The notes under the pieces were generated by a model. The model had not been told where the DNA came from and ran no database searches. It saw only the letters and a list, made by a program, of their open reading frames with translations. 64,000 bases of DNA from Branchiostoma floridae (lineage: Eukaryota > Chordata > Leptocardii > Amphioxiformes > Branchiostomatidae): the NCBI RefSeq assembly GCF_000003815.2, contig NC_049994.1:6141788-6205787 (forward strand). The letters are read 5' to 3'. Positions 33,625 to 43,586 of the stretch are shown one piece after another. Both the position numbers and the translations under genes were made by a program. Every line of letters starts with the position of its first letter. Within the stretch, counting starts at the first letter, position 1.

Positions 33625-36600
33625 TTAGTTAGATTTCTGTTTGATGTTGGTGCTACTCCGTTTGCAAATGCCACATGCAAACAAACAACACTTCCAGCAA
33701 ACCAACAACACAACAGCAATGACAGATACGATCAAAGCTATCACGTCCAACAGATAGTACTGGTAGAAGGGCAGCTCAACTGCCCTCGACTTCAGATGAG
33801 GGAGGCCGCCATGTTTGATGACGTGTTCTATCCACCATATTGCTCGCTCCATGGGTAACTGTGGTTGGTCTTGGCGGTAGGTGGAGACGAATTTGGCTTT
33901 CTCCTTATACCTAGAAAGATAAATTGGTCACATTTCAATGATGATAGCAGTTATGATAACCAGCTTAGACTGACAGGAACATAAAATTCGATGGTGGAAT
34001 TTATCAGACGATATCAAGCTTTAACTCTTGTTACAGACGATGTCAAGATGAGATCCCCATTCTTTCTGGTTTATCGGTCATGTTTTATACAATTTAAAAA
34101 ATTCTACTGCAGTAACATGAAATAAAGATATTGAACCAGCGTTGGTAAAAATACATAATGAATAGATAAAATATTCCTGAACTCAACAATTGGATACATT
34201 GCAATATTCCACTGGTCGCTCAGACTTCATTAGTTGTCTGACCCGAACGATCTAGTCACGTGACCCACTGTATGCATGACTTCATCAGTGGGTCAAATGT
34301 CGCCGGAAGTCGATATCGACCCCCATCCTCTCTTGGATGTCTCTTCGCCCTCTCTCGCAAATAGACATTATTAGACAATCTCTCTATTTGCGAGAGAAGG
34401 CAAAGGGATCCGGTAGCTATAATCGGTTTAGAAACTAACTTCGGTACCAGAATACCCCAGCCCAGATGAGAGGTTATTAATTTATTAAGTTCATTTATGT
34501 TATTTCTAAGAACATTTAACCGCCACGTTTTTACCTGGGATCGGAAATAACGGTAGTGATGGCCTGGTAAACCTCGTCTGACGTCACACTGTGGATGTCT
34601 AGTGTCACGGCCATCCCTCGGGCCTCCACCCGGGCAATGTTGTCGTGTTGGTCACCGAACAGAGGCATGCCGATCAAGGGAACCCCGTGGTACATGGCCT
34701 CTGATACACCGTTGTAGCCACAGTGTGATACAAAGGCCTTTGTCTTGGGATGGGCTGTTCGTATGAATGAATACAAGTCAAAGATAGGAGTCTGTGACAT
34801 CAATGCATAAACGTTATCTACTAAACATAGAACTACAGACAAGCTCTGATATGGTAATTTCATAGACTTGTAACAGTGGGGTTCAAATGCCGCCCAACTG
34901 ACCATGGACTGTTCATTTTGACGTAACGGTTTAGCGGTTGGTTTTGTGATCTGGCGACAAGGGTTCGAATATCGGGAGCTCATTTCTTTCATTGGTTCCC
35001 ATGCCGTCCCTGTGAGTAACAGGCTAAGATGTGCCACACAGGGATAACGATCTCGGAGATTAGAGGACGAATCTTATAAAAAGGGGGGAGGAGTGTAACA
35101 GTGAGGTTCAAGCGCCGCCAATCTGACCATGCCAAATAGGACTATTACTTTTGGAGTAATGGTTAGAGTTTGGGTTTGTGATCTGGCGGCCCGGGTTCGA
35201 TTCCCGGAAGCCAGGAGACTGTTTCTACTCCTTTCTTATAGAATTCACGGTGCATGAATAACATTTACCTAATAAGTCGCTCTGAGGTACCCACTGCATG
35301 GTCTTGGTGTTGGAGCCCAGACTTGGAGGTGGCGTCCCAGCGTAGCGCCACACAACCTTCTGCGGCAGACGGGCAAAGGCAGCGGCCAGCATGTCGGCTG
35401 TCTCTGCCGGCATAGCCGCTATCATGGAGCCGAACGTTACAATCACGACTCCGGCATCTCCAGAGCTCTGCATGAACCTTTCGAGATCCTGTATGTGTTC
35501 GGGAGAATACAAGAGTTAGCACCAGTCTTCATTCGTACCGTATACGTAACATAAATTGACTACGTCATTTGTTCTGAAATTTTCATTCGTAAATAATTTC
35601 ATCATGTTGGTAATTATTCATATAGTAAGGTTCTTGTAAACACAACCAGGGTAGTAGAGGGAAACAGACGAACTCGCTGGATAAAGGAGGTTGTTTGAAT
35701 CAAGAAGTCAGCTCCGGTCATGAACAGAGATGAAGGGGGATACAAACTGAGTCGCGTTTGGGGCGGCATTCTTGCTGGTGCAGCGCCACCTACATCGGTT
35801 AGAAGACAAGTAGCAGCGAGAAGCAGCTGAGATGTAGTCATTTCAACCCTGATGATGGTGTCTGACAGCCATGGAAACGTTGAATGTGAGTACTAGTTGT
35901 GTTTACAAGAACGTCTGGAAGCCAAATGTAATTCCAAGCATTTCTGTGAAGAAGTTGACAAGGAAATGTCGACGGTAATGCAATGTTCCTTCACGTTTTG
36001 TTCAATCATTATAAAACTCACCTCACTGAGCGGCTTGACCTCTTCTGCCATGTGACCCGCTATGTTGACCATATTTGGCATGATAGGTTTAGGGAAGTCA
36101 AACATGAGGTCTGATTGGTAGAGCCACACGTCGGTTCTTGCCAAGGCAGCAGACATGGTGTAGTTGTTTCCAATCGTTCTGTTCGTGTGGAAAAAAAAAT
36201 TCTGCAATGTCACCCATATCGTCTAATCAGGCGAGACAAGGGGGATACAGACTTAGTCACATTTTGGTCAGCAGTCTTGCAATAACGTAAACTTGCGGTG
36301 AGCAGTAGCATAAAACTATGACTTTTAGGCTCTCACGAAGGCAGCTGAGCGCCTGTTGAAAGTTTGACTCTATAATCCTGAATCACAATTTCTAAGATTC
36401 TACCACCACGATAGTTATTCACGTACTAGGCACACTTACCTTCTTGCAATATCGTCTATGTTCCTCTCCATGAAGAGTCCTATTGTGGTCAGCCCAAAGT
36501 AGAACAGGGTGTTCTTGACCCTCTGTAAGAAGGTCATCTTATCGGTCAATCCTGACGTCACAGTCGGTATGTAGGAAACAGGATTGGGGACACCGGTGGC

Positions 36601-37662
36601 CCGGATATCTGTAACAAAGCATCAAACGACGGTAAAAGAATTATCATATAAAACAAAGCAAACATCATATTTCACAATTCTACAGTAGAATGCATAATCT
36701 ATGCATAATCCGATAAATTTGTAGTGATTCCTAAATGACAACGAAGAAGACTTCCCTAGAAAATACAGGGAAGGTATCTCTAATGTATATATCTATTTGC
36801 ACAATGTGTATATACTATAGTCTAACAGCTTCACATATACACGTAGCTTTAAAATAGTACAAATTATCAATATTGGCATAGGATAGTATCTAAATCGTAA
36901 AGAGAACGCTTTGCTTTTGATAGTGTAATATGCTATCCTTACGCTACCCTGTCCATGTCAAATTCCATTTCATTGTCTTTGACTTTGTCAGCAGGGTTAG
37001 GCCTTTATAGTAGCCACTTGCTAGTANNNNNNNNNNNNNNNNNNNNNNNNNNNNNNNNNNNNNNNNNNNNNNNNNNNNNNNNNNNNNNNNNNNNNNNNNN
37101 NNNNNNNNNNNNNNNNNNNNNNNNNNNNNNNNNNNNNNNNNNNNNNNNNNNNNNNNNNNNNNNNNNNNNNNNNNNNNNNNNNNNNNNNNNNNNNNNNNNN
37201 NNNNNNNNNNNNNNNNNNNNNNNNNNNNNNNNNNNNNNNNNNNNNNNNNNCCACATGACGTCCCAGGGTACGTCAGCACTACGTCATAGTGGCTGTTCTT
37301 CAGTCTGGTCATCAGCCGGCTGTCACTCAACATTCCCTCACAATTTTCCTGGAGGCCAGATGTCATTCTATTCCCCAAGGCCAGGAATTCTAGCCATGTG
37401 AGTGAAGAGAATGCCTAAAACAGTTTTCACACAGATAGATGGTAAGTTTAGTAACATAGGAAGGGAATCGAACTCCGCAAATTCAGATGCAGTGTACCTT
37501 TGCCTTGATCTCATTTGCCACTTTGAGCATTTTATTGGGATAAAATTGTACTTTGGGATCATTGATTCATCAAAACTTCATAGTTGAAATAAGGATTTAT
37601 TTAGCCATACAGACACACACACACAAACACACACACACACACAGTCACACACACACAAACAC

Positions 37663-37695
<33 letters not shown>

Positions 37696-38176
37696 AACAC
37701 ACCCACACCCCCACACACACACAGTCACACACACACATTTGGTAGCAAATCATCATTAACTTTCATTAAGGTTGTTGAAGATTCTAGGTGGTTTCGAACT
37801 CAATACACTCAATTTTGTATGTAGTAGATTGATTCCATTGGTCGCTAAAATACGCTTACTAGTAGCTCAAAATGCAAAATTTACTTACAAATGTTTGCGG
37901 CACAGTCTTTAGGTTATTTTTCATCATCGGTGGTTTTTCGGGATCTCCGAAAACTTCATAGCGCAAGCTCGGCCATTTCCGCATCAGGTCGGCCTTTTCA
38001 CTGGCAGGAGCCACCACGGTTACCACATGTCCTCGGGAGGCCAAGGCTTCGGCAATCTTCGCCACGTCCAACCACGGGCTGCCGAACGTCATCGTCGCCA
38101 CCAGGATGTCCCCAGCTTGAGCGAGTGGAGACAAAATGGCAGCAACGGCCAGGAGCAGGTGGAAACCGGTCCACAT
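33625..38176 (-). CDS. UGT: UDP-glucuronosyltransferase, copy 2
   Basis: Second UGT gene, with the same seven-exon plan as copy 1: 38176-37889, 37414 to the gap edge at 37251 (remainder in the N gap), 36608-36440, 36178-36022, 35488-35269, 34754-34535 and 33910-33625. If exon 2 has the same length as in copy 1 the protein is again 523 residues. The signal peptide is [16 protein letters not shown]. The N-terminal motif is GSPW, with Pro where most UGTs have the catalytic His. SHCGYNG and GDQHDN in the donor-binding signature are present. A membrane span is followed by KQKSN, which fits ER retrieval. Exons 4-6 are nearly identical to copy 1, whereas exon 3 is strongly diverged, as are the introns. 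The gene converges on the 3' end of ACE. Confidence 0.92.
34346..34403. repeat. Hairpin with about 22-bp arms
   Basis: CCCTCTCTCGCAAATAGA and TCTATTTGCGAGAGAAGG are reverse complements with one or two mismatches around a short loop, in UGT copy 2 intron 6. Confidence 0.7.
34866..35222 (+). mobile_element. Two neighbouring tRNA-like SINE copies, family C
   Basis: Two related units (about 34866-34985 and 35092-35222) begin with GTTCAAGCGCCGCCAATCTG-like sequence. They contain GGTTAGAGTTTGGGTTTGTG (A-box region) and CCCGGGTTCGATTCCCGG (B box, clean in the second copy). They lie in UGT copy 2 intron 5. An inverted relative is at about 46985-47160. Confidence 0.65.
35625..35910. mobile_element. 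MITE related to the 28361-28720 element
   Basis: It ends in GGAAACGTTGAATGTGAGTA, then CTAGTTGTGTTTAC. It starts with GTAAACACAACCAGGGTAGT, giving imperfect inverted ends, and shares GCAGCGCCACCTACATCGG (inverted) with the other copy. Confidence 0.65.
37027..37250. other. Assembly gap inside UGT copy 2
   Basis: 224 N bases hide the 3' part of exon 2 and its splice donor. About 68 coding bases should lie here by comparison with copy 1. Confidence 0.95.
37608..37738. repeat. CA dinucleotide microsatellite
   Basis: About 130 bases of CA repeats with interspersed AAAC and AGTC variants, in UGT copy 2 intron 1. Confidence 0.97.
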
Positions 38177-38822
38177 TTTTTTAGCAGCGGGAGCGGTACG
38201 TTGTCTTAGTGAGGTGCACCGAATGTTCCACGTCAGGACCTAAAAGGTTAATGAAAGAATTATTTTGCTTTGAATGTAATACAAACAAACTGAAGTTTAC
38301 ATTTGAGACCAAGGGGGTGAATGGTTATTGTAAAAACATTGTAGAATCTGCCTAATGAAACATAATGTACAACAAAGTCACAGTTTTTTTGTCATTTTCC
38401 ATATCATACGTTGAATCTACCTTACTTTACGGCGCAGGAATATCAATTGTGATGAATGAATGCAACTTTTATGTGTTTGAACCTCCTGCAATTTGCGAAC
38501 TTCCTATCGCCACCTGAGCCATATTTTATGAGACAAAGGATCCCGGAGGCTAACAAACATTTTTCACCGCCTCTGAGTTGTCATGCATTTGTCTGGTCAG
38601 CAAATGTTTTTCAAGGTCTTTGGTCCGGCTGGGGATTTTCGGCAGAATAAAGAAAGCTATCTGCCACCAAAAAATTAAGACCATAGCATGCCCAGAACAA
38701 AAGATACAAAAAGCAAGCAGAGTTTCGGCACCCGCAGTCTGTTTTGACTTGTTTAGGCAATTTCGTCGGGCTTTGTAGTTTGTACCGGCCCGTCAGTCGG
38801 GCATGACAAAAACGGTACGAAT
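38177..38822. other. Upstream region of UGT copy 2
   Basis: Presumed promoter and 5' UTR territory. No TATA box, exon or repeat was recognised. Confidence 0.35.
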
Positions 38823-39230
38823 AGACCGCGTTGCACAGTGGTATTGTGTTCGCCTCGTGACCGAGAGGTTGTGGGATCGAATCCGCCTGCCGTGCTGCCG
38901 ATATTGTGCCCTTGGGAAAGGCACTTTACACGACTTTCCTCACTTTACTCAAGTGAAAATGAGTCGTCCCTCGGATAGGACGTTAAATGGAGGTCCCGTG
39001 TCTGAGGAGAGCCATACCCCGGACACGTTAAAGAACCCGCCACATGTGCGATGGTGCGGTGTGAGCGGTTCAAAACCTGCAGTACCTTGGCCGCACCTGG
39101 GGCAATTACTGTCGTATTGAGATCACCTGAATGGCAGCTCGCTCCAGACCCTTGCGATTTAGCCCCGCCTATTGTAAGCTCCTCGCAATTCAAGCCCCTG
39201 GCTGCAAAGAGTGAGTAGTCGGCCCACCCA
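38823..39230 (+). mobile_element. Long tRNA-derived SINE, about 400 bp
   Basis: It starts with a tRNA-like head (TTGCACAGTGGTATTGTG, then GGGATCGAATCC). The shared segment CCCTTGGGAAAGGCACTTTA follows, then CGACTTTCCTCAC. A long body includes GTGCGATGGTGCGGTGTGAG. The GGGAAAGGC core is also present, inverted, in the family A SINEs, so the two families share a middle domain. Confidence 0.75.
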
Positions 39231-40018
39231 ATAACAACAACAATAACAAATAGAAAACCCGACAAAAATGCCTACATCACGTAGAAAACAGCCGGAGCCG
39301 AACCGAACAAAATCCGGAGGTTCTGTTGTACTTGTAGTACCAAGGTCACGCAACAGGGGGCCCGAAATAGACCTTGACCTTCGTCTTGCCAACTCCTGTC
39401 CAAATGCGAATTCATCACAATCCATCTATTCAGAGGTTGACAGTTATGTGACCACACACACCCCAAAACACAAACACACCAAAAACAATACATGCCTTAC
39501 CTCCTTTCATGGAGGTAACAAACTGCGTTCGTGCTTTCTTTCCAACAAAACTTTGGACATAAACGATATCCGTTAGCCTTGTCAGCTTTATTTATTCAGC
39601 ATCCAACGGTCGCTAAACGTTGACGGAGTATACATAGTGAGCGGAATGAATCTGACAAGGCTTCACTCCACAATACGCGAACAGAATAGAGAAACAAACA
39701 AATTCAAAGTCCACCCGAAAGGTGTCACAATTCTAGCGGACGAAAACTAATCCACAGACTGTTGCATGACTGATAGGGCGTGACGTGAATACAAGGAATC
39801 TACGAGAATGAACACAAACAAGGATTATGTCCATAGCACCGTAACTAATACGATAATCGCACCCTCAGAACTAATTTAAACACCAGTAGTAGCTCAGTGT
39901 TGGGAAATTCAATCCTGGGAACTCACCACGCACGCGACCGTGTTCCAGAAAAAGCTCGTGTACTTTGTAGACAACTTTATACTAGCATCATATTCTCATG
40001 CTTTAAAGCTACGTATAT
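39231..40018. other. Intergenic sequence
   Basis: No gene, RNA or clear repeat recognised. A short CACACACACC run is present near 39450. Confidence 0.35.
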
Positions 40019-40940
40019 AGTCAAGTCAAGTCAAGTCAAGTTTATTGCACAATGATTGCAACAGGTACAATGTATGGCAAATTACGTATAACTAACAACT
40101 ACAAACTACTTACATCAGTATACTAGTCTAGCAAGATAGAAAATATGGCGGCATAGTGTATTTCACATTGTTAAGGCACTACTTCTCTTTTGCATAGCAT
40201 TATATATAAATTGACCTAGGTGCACAGATATGGAGTCAGGACATGATAGAAGTACATCGAATATTTCTCTGCTTGTTTTAGGTAATGTTGTTCCGTTATT
40301 ATACATTGTCAATAACTTTTTCCTTTCTTCATTGTAATAAGGGCATATCATCAGGAAATGATATTCGTCTTCAACACTGTCTTTGCAGATGGGACACATT
40401 CTCTTTTCAGCTGGTATATTTTTGTGACGACCCTTTTCAATTTCCAAAGCATGTGCTCCAATCCTTAGTTTTGTTATGCTATTAGTAAATGATCTGTTTT
40501 GAATTGATAACAGGTATTTTTCTAGAGCGAAGGTTGTTTTGATTTTCGAATATGTTGCCAGTTTACTAAAGTTTCTTATCTTTTGTCTCCAGTTCGAAAG
40601 AAATGTGTCCTTTAGGCGTTCCTTAAACATGTTTCCAAAATATTTGGCATCGACATTAGGGTTTAGCCAAACATTTTGGAAACCATGCCTGCATAGCATA
40701 TCTTGTACATGTGTAATCCATTCATGTTCTTGCACAACAGCAATGTCGTATGCTTTTTTAACAATTCTATCATTAGACATATTGTGCAATCGAAGCCAAT
40801 ATTTAATCAGTTGTGTCTGGGTGTCTATATACAGTGGAAACATACCTAGTTCGCCCAGTTCGGCGGCATTCACAGAACTTCTAGGAACGCTAAGCAAATA
40901 TTATCTTACAGTAGTTAAGTAGTACATGTTCTAGATCGGG
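40019..40940 (-). mobile_element. LINE 3' fragment with CTTGA microsatellite tail
   Basis: Read on the minus strand, a retrotransposon C-terminal ORF is followed by a 3' UTR ending in GCAATAAACTTGACTTGAC with four to five CTTGA repeats (40019-40040). Terminal pentanucleotide repeats after AATAAA are a known way for some non-LTR elements to end instead of a poly(A) tail. Confidence 0.7.
40163..40897 (-). pseudogene. C-terminal fragment of a non-LTR retrotransposon ORF2
   Basis: 244 open codons without an RT domain. A zinc-knuckle-like segment (MCPICKDSVEDEYHFLMICP) after KGRHKNIPAEKR is typical of the region downstream of RT in several LINE clades. The RT and endonuclease parts are missing, so it is a dead fragment. 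The frame is still open, so it is not very old. Confidence 0.65.
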
Positions 40941-41124
40941 AATCTCGTAAGAAATAATAGGCTGCTCTGGTGTTACATTCTGATTTCTAAGGGCGTCTGA
41001 TTGATATATAATATTCAGTTTGTCAGTATACTTCCTAAATCGAACAAGAACAAAGTTGACTAGGACCTCCTTGGTGTATCGGCAATACATCCAAAACAAC
41101 TCAAACGCCTCTTGCGTAATGATG

Positions 41125-41235
41125 AGGGACCTGAATGAGGGTCTACAATTGCGTCGATGTAGGTTAGACATCCAGGTAATAAGATACGCCCAAAAGTAGT
41201 TACTCAAGCAACTGGATAAGGGTAGGCTATTGTAT
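41125..41235. repeat. Small interspersed repeat (also at 46155-46260)
   Basis: Shares GGTTAGACATCCAGGTAATA and GTAGTTACTCAAGCAACTGG with a copy at about 46155-46260. Confidence 0.6.
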
Positions 41236-41539
41236 TTTCCGTAATTCATAGGGAAATTAATCTTATCTACGTACTTCGTAGCGAGGAGACCAAATTTAAC
41301 GTAATTGAAATCTACTAATTGCCTCCCTTGATTTAGCGTAATACGTAGGGGGGTTCTTCAGAATTCAGCCTAACTTGATGATCGTTGTCGGGACCCCCAT
41401 GCAGACCCTCCTGAATGCGTTCGGTACAAAGCAAACATCTGCTCCGTAAATGTGCCTCACATGCGTTTGTCAATCTACCCTTGACCGTTCTTCTATAACG
41501 GGTATGACTGAATATAGCAAAACGTAACGTTAACGTTAC

Positions 41540-41753
41540 CTGGTAATTTGATGCACTGTAGAATCAGCCGACCTCTGAAAAACTGTGCCTGGACCAAGCC
41601 GAACCCACTCTGACAGCAGAACGTAATGTCGGGAAAATCGGCAAGTGACCGCGCGGTCGTGTCAATGCGCTTAGTCATACAGGACAGGGCAAAGGTCAAC
41701 CGTGTCATGTTGGAGGTCCCCATGGCCCCGCCCACCTCCCATGTTTTGTTCAT
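41540..41753 (-). CDS. Putative orphan first coding exon, unknown product
   Basis: An open stretch on the minus strand starts with an ATG at 41753 and ends at a good splice donor (CCAG|GTAACGTTAACG). It encodes about 71 residues starting MNKTWEVGGAMGTSN and containing LADFPDITFCCQSGFGL. GC content is higher than in the flanks, and the donor ends it neatly, which favours a real exon. No partner exon was recognised below 41540, where a LINE fragment lies. The protein family was not recognised. The start could also be the second Met. Confidence 0.4.
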
Positions 41754-41757
41754 CGTA

Positions 41758-41785
41758 GCAAGGACGTTATATCATAACGTCCTTG
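41758..41785. repeat. Perfect short palindrome
   Basis: AAGGACGTTAT and ATAACGTCCTT are exact reverse complements around a three-base centre, directly upstream of the putative exon 41540-41753. Confidence 0.8.
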
Positions 41786-41849
41786 ATCGTAGACATGTGC
41801 ACTTTTTCAACGTGGTGAACAATAATGATAATATTTTGCAGCCAGTAGG

Positions 41850-42013
41850 TACCCAAAGTGGGTAACGAGGCTGTTTAACGTGGTCGAGGCACCTCCTCGA
41901 GCACGGGACCCCCGTTTTACGTCCCTCCCGGAAGACGATTTCGTTGAAAGCTTCGTGAGGCTACAGCAATCCGGATGTCCTTGGTTGGGGGACTCCCATC
42001 CAAGTACTGCCCG
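41850..42013 (-). mobile_element. SINE with 5S rRNA-derived head and family B body
   Basis: On the minus strand, 42013-41959 matches the 3' half of 5S rRNA, including AGTACTTGGATGGGAG and GCTGTAG. It continues into GGGAGGGACGTAAAACGGGG and GAGGTGCCTCGACCACGTT, the same body found behind tRNA heads at 21865-22110 and 60690-60925. The 5S head is 5'-truncated, and internal promoter elements of 5S are largely lost. Confidence 0.75.
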
Positions 42014-43586
42014 GTCCGCGAACAGAAGAACATGCAAAACTTTTTGCATCTTCCTTTGCAAGCTTCAGTGTTATCTCATTTGATTTATCAGTGTAATATT
42101 CTAGATTATTTTACCATGGTCAATATTGATCGAAGGAGGCCATATTTATATTCTAAATTATGATATAAATTACTGCATTGATGGCCATACCTTATAACGT
42201 GATTTATGTTTGGTAGTTTAAGTAGAGCCATGCTTGTGAAATACATTTTTTGTACAACTCTGTAGAAAAAGTGGATTACCGGCATATAGTAAAATGACAC
42301 AGGATTTAAGCAACAAACTGTTTTTCACGTAAAATATGAGACAAACTGTTTTTATAGACAGAAATATTTTGGCGACTTTTCAATCGCATTCAATTTCATT
42401 ATAATAGGAGGTTGTACTAAGGAAAACATGACTTCTGTTGTTGCCAGCTGCAACTACTATGCCTACAATATATGAAAAAAAAGTTCATATCAAAGTTAAT
42501 GCCAAGCTAGAAGTGTTGGATGAAGCAGTACTAGTGGGCTTTAAAGAGTGGTGCTAGTATCAATTTTCAAAACACAATAACATACATTGTATATTATTCC
42601 TGATCCTCCATGTTTGCATCATGAAAAAGCTAGTTATATTTGGTTTAAAACAGTGTATTTCTTGGCAGCCAAAAAGACACAAACGAAAGATTTAACAAAT
42701 GACAAATTTAACCAATGATACATCTGTATTTAACATTTACTATAACGTTACACATTCAGAACAATAAACTGACAACACCATAACCATACATGTTACAGTT
42801 TAACTTTGTAGTAATAGTCTTTTGCATTGCCCTCTGCATGTAAGCGACTTTGGGTTCTGCATTTCTTTGTACAAATGTACTTTTCAGAAGAGTGGAGCTA
42901 CCATAGCCAAAAATATGTGCCATTCTCTGAGCTTACATTTGGTCAGTTTTGATGAATGGATTATTTGAATTCAGTGAAACATCACTGCAGCATAGCCTGG
43001 GTACCATCCTCCACTGTTGCTTATTGATCATACAGAACATGACTAGTGAGTGTTGGATGTGTTTGTTAAGCGCTCCTCAAATGTTTTGATTATTGTTACT
43101 GTCTTGAGTTTATAGTGTCTGAATTTTGTGTTCGTACTCCTAAGAAGACCCAGCCATCATGTAGAAGTGTTTGAGTTTGTTCAGTACTAGTTTGATATCG
43201 TTAATATTTTGTTGTGCCACTTCTCTGGATGACCAAGCAGCATTCAAGATGGCGATGGCGTTCGACACAAACAGCTCCAATATCTTTAATCTTCTTCAGC
43301 TAATGGAGTCATCCTCTTTTGCAAATGTCCATGAAGCCTACATCAAGTTTATTCAAGACTACTTGAGGAACGTGAACATGTAAAGAAGTTACAGTCTGCA
43401 GACAGGAAAGCATATAAGTTTGTGAAACAAAAAGCTGTGAACAATTCTTTTCAAGCAAGCAATAAGAATGAGCTCGCATTAGCCATAGTGAATGGTATCC
43501 AGGCTTACTACAGCTGATAAAGTTTTGTACATGACTGCTATGCACATACTAATTTCTGTATCTGGATGGATTTGTTCCATACTGAG
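42014..43586. other. Intergenic AT-rich sequence below MTPAP
   Basis: No gene recognised. AATAAA on the minus strand at about 43353-43348 could serve the MTPAP transcript if its last exon extends to 43587. Confidence 0.35.

Noticed and set aside
34866-35222. tRNA-like sequence with A and B boxes, considered as a functional tRNA gene.
   Set aside because: The stems do not close into a proper cloverleaf and two diverged copies lie side by side, as expected for SINE heads.
37608-37738. CA repeat and other direct repeats considered as a CRISPR array.
   Set aside because: No repeat-spacer structure; it is a simple microsatellite in an animal intron.
41959-42013. 5S rRNA gene.
   Set aside because: Only the 3' half is present, with several mismatches, and it continues into a SINE body; not a functional 5S gene.
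43171-43383. A 70-codon plus-strand open frame below MTPAP.
   Set aside because: No domain, no splice context and low complexity; not enough to call a gene.
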